DNA of 64,000 nucleotides from Cellulosimicrobium cellulans (GTDB taxonomy: Bacteria > Actinomycetota > Actinomycetes > Actinomycetales > Cellulomonadaceae): positions 3,410,001-3,474,000 of the forward strand of contig NZ_JAFBCN010000001.1 in assembly GCF_016907755.1 (NCBI RefSeq), written 5' to 3'. How positions within the stretch are numbered: position 1 is the first letter of the stretch; each line of letters begins with the position of its first letter. The notes under the pieces are model-generated. The model made no database searches. It worked only from the letters and a program-made list of their open reading frames with translations, and was not told where the DNA came from. Shown piece after piece: positions 6,973-15,043 of this stretch. A program made the position numbers and the translations under genes.

Positions 6973-9654
6973 ATGGCCACCTCATCGAGCCGCGGCGCGG
7001 GCGAGACGGTGAGCGTCGGTGGCCACCGCCTGCGGCTCACGAACCTCGACAAGGTCCTCTACCCCGCCACCGGCACGACGAAGGCGGACGTCCTCGCCTA
7101 CCTCGCGGCCGTCGCCGACGTCATGCTCCCCCACTGCGCGCACCGGCCCGCGACGCGCAAGCGCTGGCCGGACGGGGTCGACGGGCAGGTGTTCTTCCAG
7201 AAGAACGCGGGGCAGGGCGTGCCGTCGTGGGTGCGCACGCGCCGGATCCAGCACAAGAGCAGCGCGAACGACTACGTGCTCGTCGACGACCTGGCCACGC
7301 TCACGTGGCTCGGCCAGACGGCGTCGCTCGAGCTGCACGTGCCGCAGTGGCAGTTCGGCCGCACCGGCGTCCACCTGAACCCGGACCGGCTCGTGCTCGA
7401 CCTGGACCCCGGGCCGGGGGCCGGGCTGGCCGAGTGCGCGGAGGTCGCGCGCCTGGCCCGGCAGATCCTGCAGGGCATGGGGCTCGACCCCCTGCCCGTG
7501 ACGAGCGGGTCCAAGGGGATCCACCTGTACGCCGCGCTCGACGGCAAGCAGGACGCCGCGGCCGTCTCCGCCGTCGCGCACGAGCTCGCGCGCTACCTCG
7601 AGGCCGAGCACCCCGACCTCGTCGTGAGCGACATGAAAAAGTCGCTGCGCGGCGGCAAGGTGCTCGTCGACTGGAGCCAGAACAACGGCAACAAGACGAC
7701 CATCGCGCCGTACTCGCTGCGGGGGCGCGAGCACCCGACCGTCGCCGCGCCCCGCACGTGGGAGGAGCTCGACGACCCGGACCTGCGCCACCTCGACTCC
7801 GGCGAGGTGGTCGAGCGCGTGCGCACGATCGGCGACCCGCTGGCCGCGCTCACGCTGGGCCACCTCTCCGCGCTCGAGCCCACGCCCGAGCGCATGGCGA
7901 CGTTCGAGCGCAAGGGCGCTGCGACGTCGGGCAGCGAGGACGACCCCGGGACGAGCGACGCCGAGCGGCCCGACCGCCTGCACCGCTACCGCTCGATGCG
8001 CGACGCCGCACGGACGCCCGAGCCCGTCCCGGACGAGGCACCCCCGGCGAGCGAGGGCAACGGCTTCGTCATCCAGGAGCACCACGCCCGGCGGCTGCAC
8101 TGGGACTTCCGCCTCGAGCACGACGGCGTCCTCGTGAGCTGGGCGCTGCCCCGCGGCGAGCCGACCGACCCGAAGAAGAACCACCTCGCCGTCCAGACCG
8201 AGGACCACCCGCTCGCGTACGGGTCGTTCGAGGGCACGATCCCGAAGGGCGAGTACGGCGCGGGCGAGGTGACGATCTGGGACGCCGGCACGTACGAGCT
8301 CGAGAAGTGGCGGGACGGCAAGGAGGTCATCGTCACCCTCCACGGCGAGCAGCACGGCACGCGCCGCCTCGCGCTCATCCACACGGGCGGCCGCGACGGT
8401 CGGGACGGCCGAGAGACAGCCAACTGGCTCATCCACCTCATGGCCCCGCGCGGCGGCACGCCCGGGGCGGCGTCCGCGGGAGGCCGCGACCAGGGCGAGA
8501 CGAAGAAGGCGGGTGGGGCGCTCGCGCCGGGTCGTGGCGGGTCTGGCGGGAGCGCCGAGGAACGAGGCGCGGATGGTAGACCCGGTGCGAGCGCCCCACC
8601 CGCCACCCCACCCGACCACGATCACGCCGAGCCGGCCCCAGCGCGGACGGACTGGCGACCCATGCTCGCGTCGCCCGCGTCGGCGGGCGACCTGCACGAC
8701 GGCGACGACTGGGCGTTCGAGATGAAGTGGGACGGGTTCCGGGCGCTCGCGCACGTGTCCCGAGGCGGGGTGCGGCTCGTGAGCCGCTCGGGCAAGGACA
8801 TGACGGTGACGTACCCGGAGCTGCAGGCGCTCGCCGAGCAGGTCCCGGCCGAGGCGCTGCCCGTCGTGCTGGACGGCGAGATCGTCGCGCTCGACGCACG
8901 AGGGCGACCGAGCTTCCGGCGGCTGCAGCAGCGCGCGAACATCGCCAAGCCGGGGGACGTCGCGGCGGCCCGGCGCAAGGTCACGGTCGACCTCATGGTG
9001 TTCGACGTCCTGGAGACCGCGGGCCGGTCGCTCGCCAAACGCCCGTACGACGAGCGGCGCGAGATCCTCGAGGACGTGCTGGGCGACGCGCGAGCGCCGG
9101 TCCACGTGCCGCCCGCGTTCGACGGCGACCTCGACGCGGCGATGGAGACGTCGCGGCGGCTCGGCCTGGAGGGGGTCGTCGCCAAGCGGCGCGACGGCAC
9201 GTACTCGTCGGGCCGCCGCTCGGCGCTGTGGCTCAAGCTCAAGCACGCGCAGTCGCAGGAGGTGGTCGTCGTCGGGTGGCGCCCGGGTCACGGCGACCGG
9301 GCGCACCTGATGGGCTCGCTCCTCCTCGCGGTGCCCGACGGCGACCGGCTGGTCTACGTGGGGCGCGTCGGGTCGGGCTTCACGGACGCGGAGCGGCACG
9401 ACCTCGTCACGGAGCTCGGCCGGCTGGAGCGCACGACGCCGCCCGCGACGGGCGTCCCGCGCGACGACGCGCGCGACGCGCGCTGGGTGTCGCCGCGCCG
9501 GGTCGCCGAGGTCGTCTACGCCGAGTGGACGGGCCCGGGCGAGGGCGACGACGTCCCGTTCGGCAAGCTGCGGCACCCCGTGTGGAAGGGGTGGCGGCGT
9601 GACAAGGCGCCGGCCGACGTCGCGCGCGAGGAGCCCGCGACGCTCGACCGGTGA
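6973..9654 (+). CDS. ligD: ATP-dependent DNA ligase LigD (POL-PE-LIG)
   Basis: This 893-residue multifunctional end-joining enzyme has three domains. The polymerase/primase domain is at about residues 15-290, with the metal-binding DLD in LVLDLDPGPG. The 3'-phosphoesterase domain is at about 355-490 (GNGFVIQEHHARRLHWDFR). The ligase domain starts at about 570, with nucleotidyl lysine in MKWDGFR near residue 585 and a C-terminal OB fold ending near the WKGWRRDK segment. The order matches mycobacterial LigD. The linker between PE and LIG (about residues 513-544) is Gly/Ala/Pro rich and encoded by a long DNA palindrome, listed separately. A CACGAT hexamer six bases before the ATG suggests a leaderless message. 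Ku is encoded 5 kb upstream on the other strand. Confidence 0.96.
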   Translation: MATSSSRGAGETVSVGGHRLRLTNLDKVLYPATGTTKADVLAYLAAVADVMLPHCAHRPATRKRWPDGVDGQVFFQKNAGQGVPSWVRTRRIQHKSSANDYVLVDDLATLTWLGQTASLELHVPQWQFGRTGVHLNPDRLVLDLDPGPGAGLAECAEVARLARQILQGMGLDPLPVTSGSKGIHLYAALDGKQDAAAVSAVAHELARYLEAEHPDLVVSDMKKSLRGGKVLVDWSQNNGNKTTIAPYSLRGREHPTVAAPRTWEELDDPDLRHLDSGEVVERVRTIGDPLAALTLGHLSALEPTPERMATFERKGAATSGSEDDPGTSDAERPDRLHRYRSMRDAARTPEPVPDEAPPASEGNGFVIQEHHARRLHWDFRLEHDGVLVSWALPRGEPTDPKKNHLAVQTEDHPLAYGSFEGTIPKGEYGAGEVTIWDAGTYELEKWRDGKEVIVTLHGEQHGTRRLALIHTGGRDGRDGRETANWLIHLMAPRGGTPGAASAGGRDQGETKKAGGALAPGRGGSGGSAEERGADGRPGASAPPATPPDHDHAEPAPARTDWRPMLASPASAGDLHDGDDWAFEMKWDGFRALAHVSRGGVRLVSRSGKDMTVTYPELQALAEQVPAEALPVVLDGEIVALDARGRPSFRRLQQRANIAKPGDVAAARRKVTVDLMVFDVLETAGRSLAKRPYDERREILEDVLGDARAPVHVPPAFDGDLDAAMETSRRLGLEGVVAKRRDGTYSSGRRSALWLKLKHAQSQEVVVVGWRPGHGDRAHLMGSLLLAVPDGDRLVYVGRVGSGFTDAERHDLVTELGRLERTTPPATGVPRDDARDARWVSPRRVAEVVYAEWTGPGEGDDVPFGKLRHPVWKGWRRDKAPADVAREEPATLDR
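8509..8603. repeat. Nested 95-bp palindrome inside the ligD coding sequence
   Basis: The left arm (8509-8533) and right arm (8579-8603) are 25 bases each and complementary at 24 positions. The 45-base centre carries a small inner hairpin (8552-8556 with 8566-8570). The element is in frame and encodes the Gly/Ala-rich linker between the phosphoesterase and ligase domains. Architecture (long outer stem, inner stem) resembles REP-like or palindromic inserts rather than ordinary codon bias. No second copy of the same sequence is apparent in the window. Confidence 0.7.
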
Positions 9655-9692
9655 CCGGCCGTTGACGCCTGCCCCGACCCGCGGGACCGTTG

Positions 9693-9727
9693 CTGCGTCG
9701 AGGTTCCTCGGCTCCCCTCCGACGCAG
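9693..9727 (+). terminator. Possible weak terminator after ligD
   Basis: An 8-bp perfect inverted repeat (9693-9700 with 9720-9727, loop 19 bases) lies in the 83-base gap after ligD, just before the next gene. There is no T-tract. It may be a weak terminator or only chance at this GC content. Confidence 0.25.
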
Positions 9728-9737
9728 GACGGTGACC

Positions 9738-10247
9738 ATGACCGACACCTCCTCCGCACCTCCCGCCCCCGAGCGCCCGCCACGGCTCCCGCCGCGCTGG
9801 TTCGTCCGCACGGCCTGGGTCGTGCACCGCGCGTACTACCGGGTCACGGGGCACCGGCGCGGTCTGTGGCGCCCGCAGCCCGAGAAGTGGGGCACGCTCC
9901 TGCTCCGCACGGTCGGGCGACGCACCGGCCGCGAGCACGACGTGATCGTCGGGTACGTCGAGGACGGCCCGAACCTCGTCACGCTCGCGATGAACGGCTG
10001 GGCCGCGCCCGAGCCCGCGTGGTGGCTCAACCTCCAGGCGCACCCGGACACGACCGTCGAGCTGCACGGCGAGACGCGGGCCGTCCACGGTCGCGCGGCC
10101 CAGGGGGCGGAGCGCGCCCGGCTCTGGGAGCGGTGGCGCACGGTCGACCACGCGCTGGACGGGTTCGCCGCGCGGCGGCCGACCGAGACGGCGGTCGTCG
10201 TGCTGGAGCCCCGGGGGGCCGCGGTGCCGGCCGACGACGGCGCGTAG
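9738..10247 (+). CDS. Deazaflavin-dependent nitroreductase-family protein
   Basis: This 169-residue protein belongs to the Ddn-like family (formerly DUF385), split-barrel proteins that bind coenzyme F420 or related flavins. Family marks are TLLLRTVGRRTGREHDVIVGYVEDG, WWLNLQAHPDTTVELHG and the region near RAVHGRAAQGAERARLW. I chose the ATG at 9738 because the 16 codons before it have no family similarity. Its substrate is unknown and it is not obviously in an operon with ligD. Confidence 0.85.
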   Translation: MTDTSSAPPAPERPPRLPPRWFVRTAWVVHRAYYRVTGHRRGLWRPQPEKWGTLLLRTVGRRTGREHDVIVGYVEDGPNLVTLAMNGWAAPEPAWWLNLQAHPDTTVELHGETRAVHGRAAQGAERARLWERWRTVDHALDGFAARRPTETAVVVLEPRGAAVPADDGA

Positions 10248-10351
10248 GGGCCGCGCTGCCGGCGAGTCCTGCCGGTCGCCGCCCGGTGCTCGGCGTGATC
10301 CTCGGCCCGGTCCGGGATCTGGTTCGGGGTCGAGAGGGCGTCCAGGACGAT

Positions 10352-10362
10352 TGGTATACCAT
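10352..10362 (+). promoter_or_regulatory. Operator palindrome overlapping a -10 (TGGTATACCA)
   Basis: TGGTATACCA at 10352-10361 is a perfect 10-bp palindrome of the type bound by GntR/FCD-family regulators. TACCAT (10357-10362) fits a -10 element and ends six bases before the ATG at 10369, so transcription would begin at the start codon. A protein bound here would block the promoter of the lipoprotein/amidohydrolase pair. The regulator is not encoded next to it. Confidence 0.5.
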
Positions 10363-10368
10363 TTCGCC

Positions 10369-11625
10369 ATGGCTCCCCTCACACCTCCCGGTGGTGCCGC
10401 ACCTCCGAGCCGTCGCACGCGCCGCACCCGGCATGCCGTCACGGCATGGGCGACCGCCGCGGCCGTCGCGGTGCTCGCGGCCTGCTCGTCGGGCAGCGCA
10501 GGCGACGCCGCCTCGCCCGATCCCATGCCGGCCCCCGACGTCACGTCCCGCGCCCCGACCCCTGCGCCCGACCCGTCGGACGAGCCCGCGGCTCCCGAGG
10601 AGCCCGTCGAGGCGCCCGCGCGCTACCTGCTCGCGACCGAGGCCGAGTCCGACGGGCTCGCGGTCGTCGACCCGACGATCCGAGACGGGAGCGCCGTCGT
10701 CGACCGCGTCGTGGTCGGCGCCGCGCCCTGGGGGATCGCCGTGCACGCCCCGACGATGCGCGCGTACGTCTCGACGGCGCAGGGCGTCGCGGTCGTCGAC
10801 CTCGCCACGCGCGAGCGCGTCGACCTGATCCCCTACCGGGACACGCCCGCCCGGGTCGGGTTCGGCGAGTACCGCCGCGGCGGCATGGGCGTCGCGGTGT
10901 CGCCCGACGGCACCCGGGTCTACGTGGCCGTCCACCGCGGCGACTCGTCGACGCTCGAGACGATCGACGTCGCCGCGCGCGAGGTCCTCGCGAGCACGCC
11001 CGTGGGCCTGCGTCCGTTCGACGTGCTCGTCGCGGCCGACGGCCGCGAGGTCTACACCGTCGACCACGACGAGTTCTCCGTGCACGTCGTCGACACCACG
11101 ACGTTCGAGGCGCGGCGCATCGAGGTCGCGCCGTTCGGCACCGAGGGCGGGCTCGCGTCGTTCGAGAAGCCGCACTACGCCGTGCTCGACGACGACGGGT
11201 CGCTCCTGCTCCCCTACCAGGGCCGCGTGCTCGTCCGCCTCGACCCGGCCACCGGCGCGACGACGAGCGTGCCCTCCGCGGCGGACAGCCACCAGCACGG
11301 CGTCGCGCGCGCTCCCGACGGCCGCGTGGTCGTCGTGGGCAACGGCCCGTTCGGCAACGCCGCGGGTGGGCCGAACGTGACGGTGCTCGACCCCGCGACC
11401 GGGGCCGAGCAGGTCGCGCCGCTGACGCGCCGGCACGAGAGCGTCACCACGTGGACCGACCCCGCGACCGGGGCGCTCAGCGCCGTGCTCGCGGGCGGCT
11501 ACACGCAGGCCGAGGCGTGGGACGGCGCGACCGTCGTCGACCTCGCCACCCTCGCCACGTACGAGATCCAGATCCCCGGACGGCCCCAGGTCGTCGTCCC
11601 GCTCCCGGAAGGACCCGCCGCATGA
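10369..11625 (+). CDS. Lipoprotein with YncE/YVTN-type beta-propeller
   Basis: This 418-residue protein has a basic N-terminus, a hydrophobic segment and a lipobox (LAAC, lipidated Cys39), so it should be anchored outside the membrane. A Pro/Ala-rich spacer follows, and then repeated beta-propeller blades of the YVTN kind, seen as recurring VVDPTIRDGS, VVDLATRERVD, VAVSPDGTRVYVAV, VVAADGREVYTV and VVDLATLATYE. The open frame has an earlier ATG at 10351, but the one at 10369 lies six bases behind a -10-like hexamer. It overlaps the amidohydrolase gene by 4 bases. Substrate or ligand is unknown. Confidence 0.8.
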   Translation: MAPLTPPGGAAPPSRRTRRTRHAVTAWATAAAVAVLAACSSGSAGDAASPDPMPAPDVTSRAPTPAPDPSDEPAAPEEPVEAPARYLLATEAESDGLAVVDPTIRDGSAVVDRVVVGAAPWGIAVHAPTMRAYVSTAQGVAVVDLATRERVDLIPYRDTPARVGFGEYRRGGMGVAVSPDGTRVYVAVHRGDSSTLETIDVAAREVLASTPVGLRPFDVLVAADGREVYTVDHDEFSVHVVDTTTFEARRIEVAPFGTEGGLASFEKPHYAVLDDDGSLLLPYQGRVLVRLDPATGATTSVPSAADSHQHGVARAPDGRVVVVGNGPFGNAAGGPNVTVLDPATGAEQVAPLTRRHESVTTWTDPATGALSAVLAGGYTQAEAWDGATVVDLATLATYEIQIPGRPQVVVPLPEGPAA

Positions 11626-12857
11626 CCAGCCCGAGCACCCCCGAGACCGTCACCGTCCTGCGGGACGTCCGCCCCTGGGGCGGCGAGCGCGTCGATCTGC
11701 ACGTCGCCGACGGGCGCATCGGCGCGGTGACGCCGCACGACCCCACCGTCGCGGCGCCGTCGGGCCCGCCGGCAGGTGACGCGGCCGGCGTCGTCGACGG
11801 GCGCGGCCTGCTCGCGCTGCCCGGCCTCGTCAACGCGCACGCACACGTGGACAAGAGCTGGTGGGGCAAGCCGTGGGTCAGCTACGGCGGCGAGGCGACG
11901 ACGCAGGGCCGCATCGCGCACGAGCGCGCGCACCGCGACGAGCTCGGGATCCCCGGCGTCGACGTGACGCTCGCCGTGCTGCGCGAGTTCGTGCGCCACG
12001 GCACGACGGCGATCCGCACCCACGTGGACGTGGACCTCGGCCTCGGCCTGCGCGGCATCGAGGTCGTGCGCGAGGCGCTCGCCGCGCTCGGCGGCGCGGT
12101 GCACGCCGAGATCGTCGCGTTCCCGCAGGACGGCGTGCTGCGCCGGCCCGGCGTCCTCGACCTGCTCGACGCGGCCGCCGCCGCGGGGGCCGAGCACATC
12201 GGTGGGCTCGACCCCGCGTCGATCGACCGCGACCCGGTCGGCCAGCTCGACGGGCTCTTCGCGATCGCCGAGCGCCACGGCGTCGGCATCGACGTGCACC
12301 TGCACGACGGCGGCGACCTCGGCGCGTTCCAGGTCGAGCTCATGATCGACCGCACCCTGCGCTCCGGGCTCCAGGGCAAGGTCAACGTCGCGCACGGCTT
12401 CGCCGTCGGCGACGTCCCCGCCTCGCGCCAGGCCGACCTCGTCGCCGCGATGGGCGAGGCGGGCATCACCATGACGACCGTCGCGCCGATCGGCGCCGCG
12501 CCCCTGCCCGTGCACGCGCTGCGCGCGGCGGGCGTCGCGGTCGGGCTCGGCACGGACGGGATCCGTGACCTGTGGTCGCCGTACGGGACCGGTGACCTCC
12601 TCGCCCTCACGACGCAGCTCGCGCGCCTGTCGCGGTTCCGGTACGACGAGGAGCTCGTCACCGCGGCACGCGTCGCGACCTCCGACGCCGCGCGGTTCGT
12701 CGGCCGCGACGTGCACGACCTCGTCGTCGGCGCGCCCGCGGACGTCGTGCTCGTCGACGCCGAGAACGTGCCCGACGCGGTCGTGCGCGCCCCGCGCCGC
12801 GCGCTCGTCGTCGCGGGCGGCCGGGTCGTCGCGCGCGCCGGCGCCGTGCTCGTCTGA
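11622..12857 (+). CDS. Amidohydrolase, cytosine-deaminase (CodA)-like
   Basis: This is a 411-residue TIM-barrel amidohydrolase. The metal-binding motif NAHAHVDK is at residues 71-78 (HxH followed by DK, as in CodA). Other marks are the histidines in THVDVD and DVHLHDGG, NVAHGF, and the catalytic acidic segment GLGTDGIRDLWSPYG, closely like the CodA active-site loop. A small beta domain is formed by both ends (DVVLVDAENVPDAVVRAP). It probably hydrolyses a cyclic amidine or N-formimino compound in the cytosol; cytosine itself is not assured. It is translationally coupled to the lipoprotein gene through ATGA. Confidence 0.85.
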   Translation: MTSPSTPETVTVLRDVRPWGGERVDLHVADGRIGAVTPHDPTVAAPSGPPAGDAAGVVDGRGLLALPGLVNAHAHVDKSWWGKPWVSYGGEATTQGRIAHERAHRDELGIPGVDVTLAVLREFVRHGTTAIRTHVDVDLGLGLRGIEVVREALAALGGAVHAEIVAFPQDGVLRRPGVLDLLDAAAAAGAEHIGGLDPASIDRDPVGQLDGLFAIAERHGVGIDVHLHDGGDLGAFQVELMIDRTLRSGLQGKVNVAHGFAVGDVPASRQADLVAAMGEAGITMTTVAPIGAAPLPVHALRAAGVAVGLGTDGIRDLWSPYGTGDLLALTTQLARLSRFRYDEELVTAARVATSDAARFVGRDVHDLVVGAPADVVLVDAENVPDAVVRAPRRALVVAGGRVVARAGAVLV

Positions 12858-12876
12858 GGCACGCGCGGCGCTCCGT

Positions 12877-12907
12877 CGCCCGGCCGCGACTCGCGCGCGG
12901 CCGGGCG
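12877..12907 (+). terminator. Terminator hairpin after the amidohydrolase
   Basis: A perfect 12-bp GC stem (12877-12888 with 12896-12907) with a 7-base loop lies 19 bases after the amidohydrolase stop. There is no T-tract, as is usual for actinobacterial terminators. Confidence 0.65.
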
Positions 12908-12987
12908 ATGAGTTCATGAGGTACCGGTCGTCTACCCCCACGACACCACGTACCGGGCGAACCGCCCACGACGCCGGAGGCGCACTC

Positions 12988-13395
12988 ATGAGCACGCAGA
13001 TCTTCGTCAACCTGCCCGTCAAGGACCTCGACGCCGCCAAGGCGTTCTACACGGCGCTCGGGTACAGCGTGAACGAGCAGTTCACGGACGAGAACGCGTC
13101 CTCGATCGTCATCAGCGACACGATCTACGTCATGCTCCTCACCGCGGAGTTCGCGAAGCAGTTCACGAACAAGTCCGTCGCCGACGCCACCGCGACGACC
13201 GAGGTCATCAACGCGCTGAGCGTCGACACGCGCGAGGAGGTCGACCGCCTCGCCGACGCGGCGCTCGCCGCCGGCGCCACCGCGGTCAAGGACCCGCAGG
13301 AGGAGGGCGGGTTCATGTACTCGCGGAGCTTCGCCGACCTCGACGGCCACCAGTGGGAGGTCCTCTTCATGGACCCGACGGCGTTCGAGGGCTGA
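12988..13395 (+). CDS. VOC family (glyoxalase-like) protein
   Basis: This 135-residue protein of the vicinal oxygen chelate superfamily begins with the common NLPVKDLDAAKAFYTALGY segment and ends with FADLDGHQWEVLFMDP, where the His and Glu are at usual metal-ligand positions. It is of the YghJ/lactoylglutathione-lyase-like subgroup often annotated as extradiol dioxygenase, although the reaction is unknown. A GGAGG ribosome-binding site precedes the ATG. It stands as a single gene between two hairpins. Confidence 0.85.
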   Translation: MSTQIFVNLPVKDLDAAKAFYTALGYSVNEQFTDENASSIVISDTIYVMLLTAEFAKQFTNKSVADATATTEVINALSVDTREEVDRLADAALAAGATAVKDPQEEGGFMYSRSFADLDGHQWEVLFMDPTAFEG

Positions 13396-13422
13396 CGCAC
13401 CGCACGAGGGAGAGCCTCCGGG

Positions 13423-13455
13423 CTCGAGGGAGAACCCCGCGTGTCCTCCCTCGAG
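13423..13455 (+). terminator. Inverted repeat after the VOC gene
   Basis: Ten-base arms (13423-13432 and 13446-13455) with a 13-base loop lie about 30 bases after the VOC stop codon. The arms are purine/pyrimidine biased (CTCGAGGGAG). This is a plausible terminator; a similar AGGGAG string occurs just before it. Confidence 0.45.
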
Positions 13456-13523
13456 ACCGGACGCTCTACCGCGTGACGGTCGGTCTCGGGAATCGGGCGG
13501 GCGCGCGCGCCGTTGCCGCCACC

Positions 13524-14459
13524 ATGCGAGCCATCACCTACTCCCGCTACGGCGGCCCCGACGTCCTCGAGACGACCGACCTCCCGACCCCCAAGGTCGG
13601 ACCCGACTCCGTGCTCGTGCGCGTGCGCGCCGCGAGCGTCAACCCGGTGGACTGGAAGGTCCGCGAGGGCTACCTCGACCAGATCATGGACGTGGCCTTC
13701 CCCGTCGTCCCCGGGTGGGACGTCGCGGGCGTCGTCGAGCGCGTCGGGCTGGACACCCCCGAGCTCCAGGTGGGTGACGAGGTGTACGGGTACGTGCGCA
13801 AGGACGTCGTCGGCGGCGAGGTGTCGGGCGGGACGTTCGCGGAGCTCGTCGCCGCGCCGGTCCGCACGCTCGCGCGCAAGCCCGCCGCGTGGTCGTTCGA
13901 GGAGGCGGCGGCCGTGCCGCTCGCGGGTCTGACGGCGTACCAGACGATCCGGCGCGCGGGCGTCGCCGCCGGGCAGACGGTCCTCGTGCACGCCGCGGCC
14001 GGCGGCGTCGGGTCGTTCGCCGTCCAGATCGCGCGGGCGCTCGGCGCGCGGGTGATCGGCACGGCGTCGGAGCGCAACCACGACTTCCTGCGCTCGCTCG
14101 GCGCGGAGCCGGTCACGTACGGCGACGGGCTCGCGGACCGGGTCCGGGCGCTCGCGCCCGAGGGCGTGGACGTCGTCCTCGACTACGTGGGCGGCGACGC
14201 GCTGGACTCGGTGCCCCAGGTGCTGCGCGACGGCGGCACGGTCGCCTCGATCACGGACGCCCGCGCCCGCGACGAGCTCGGCGGGCACTACGTCTGGGTG
14301 CGCCCCGACGCGGCGGACCTCGCGGAGCTCGCGCGCCTCGGCGACGAGGGCCTGCTGCGTCCGGAGGTCGCGGAGGTGTTCGACCTCGCCGACGCCGCCG
14401 ACGCGCACCGCGCGAGCCAGTCCGGCCACGTGCGCGGGAAGGTCGTCGTCCGGGTCTGA
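13524..14459 (+). CDS. NADP-dependent quinone oxidoreductase (MDR/zinc-free)
   Basis: This 311-residue medium-chain dehydrogenase/reductase is of the quinone oxidoreductase (QOR) type. It begins with MRAITYSRYGGPDVLE, has the GroES-like half with RVRAASVNPVDWKVREG, and the nucleotide-binding half with VHAAAGGVGSFAVQIARALG near residues 150-170. The zinc ligands of alcohol dehydrogenases are not seen. It should use NADPH to reduce quinones or enones. The ATG at 13524 is chosen because the longer frame before it has no family similarity. Confidence 0.87.
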   Translation: MRAITYSRYGGPDVLETTDLPTPKVGPDSVLVRVRAASVNPVDWKVREGYLDQIMDVAFPVVPGWDVAGVVERVGLDTPELQVGDEVYGYVRKDVVGGEVSGGTFAELVAAPVRTLARKPAAWSFEEAAAVPLAGLTAYQTIRRAGVAAGQTVLVHAAAGGVGSFAVQIARALGARVIGTASERNHDFLRSLGAEPVTYGDGLADRVRALAPEGVDVVLDYVGGDALDSVPQVLRDGGTVASITDARARDELGGHYVWVRPDAADLAELARLGDEGLLRPEVAEVFDLADAADAHRASQSGHVRGKVVVRV

Positions 14460-14465
14460 CCCCGT

Positions 14466-14531
14466 GAGATCGACCCGAGCGTCCCCAGACCGACACACGG
14501 AAGGTCGGTCTCGGACGCTCGGGTCGATCTC
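14466..14531. repeat. Nested palindrome, copy 1 (right of the oxidoreductase)
   Basis: Perfect 19-base arms (14466-14484 with 14513-14531) beginning GAGATCGACCCG enclose a second perfect 8-bp stem (14487-14494 with 14504-14511). It fills the 79-base gap between two convergent genes, so it can act as a bidirectional terminator. It shares its outer sequence with the element at 14951-15016, so the two are copies of one repeat. Confidence 0.75.
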
Positions 14532-14538
14532 GTCGCCG

Positions 14539-14919
14539 TCAGGCGTCCGGCAGCTCGCGCAGCAGCGAGGAGAGGTCGCCGCCCGCGTCCCCCGTGTTCA
14601 CGGTCCCCCGGCGCTCGACGAGCACCGCGGAGGTCTCGACGTCGGCCCGCGGGCGGTGCTCGACGCCGCGCGGCACGACGAACAGGTCGTGCGGCCCCAG
14701 CACGACCGCGCGCTCGACGCCGTCCTCGCGCAGGTCGATCGTCAGCTCGCCCGCGAGCACGAGGAACAGCTCGTCGGTCTCGGGGTGGGTGTGCCAGACG
14801 AACTGGCCGAGCACCTTGACGACCTTGAGGTCCTGGTCGTTGAGGGTCGCCACCCGGTGCGGCTGCCAGTGCCCGTCGAACGCGTCGAGGGCGGCGAAGA
14901 GGTTGCGCACGTCGGTCAT
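14539..14919 (-). CDS. Cupin domain protein
   Basis: This 126-residue single-domain cupin has both conserved motifs: QFVWHTHPETDELFLVLAGELTI (metal-binding His-x-His and Glu) and a second motif near DLFVVPRGVEHRPRA (His). The C-terminus ends in a short acidic helix. The role is unknown; small cupins of this type are often sugar isomerases or dioxygenases. The ATG at 14917-14919 was chosen because the upstream 45 codons cross a palindromic repeat. A CAGGGT hexamer ends six bases before it. The gene is flanked on both sides by copies of the same palindrome. Confidence 0.82.
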   Translation of the reverse strand: MTDVRNLFAALDAFDGHWQPHRVATLNDQDLKVVKVLGQFVWHTHPETDELFLVLAGELTIDLREDGVERAVVLGPHDLFVVPRGVEHRPRADVETSAVLVERRGTVNTGDAGGDLSSLLRELPDA

Positions 14920-14950
14920 GTGCCCACCCTGCCACTCCCCTGCCCGCCAC

Positions 14951-15016
14951 GAGATCGACCCGCACGTCCGCGATCGACCTTCCGAGGGTCGACGTCGGGC
15001 CGTTCGGGTCGATCTC
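14951..15016. repeat. Nested palindrome, copy 2 (left of the M24 peptidase)
   Basis: Perfect 12-base outer arms (14951-14962 with 15005-15016; GAGATCGACCCG and its complement) enclose an inner stem TCGACC/GGTCGA (14974-14979 with 14987-14992). The outer arms match those of the repeat at 14466-14531, while the inner parts differ. It lies between the divergent cupin and M24 peptidase genes, 27 bases before the peptidase ATG, so it covers the likely -35 region of the peptidase promoter. Confidence 0.72.
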
Positions 15017-15043
15017 GCGGGTGAGCGGTGCCAGGCTGACACC

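Noticed and set aside
6982-9783. A 933-codon minus-strand frame opposite ligD
   Set aside because: Composition is that of a reverse-frame shadow and ligD accounts for the region fully.
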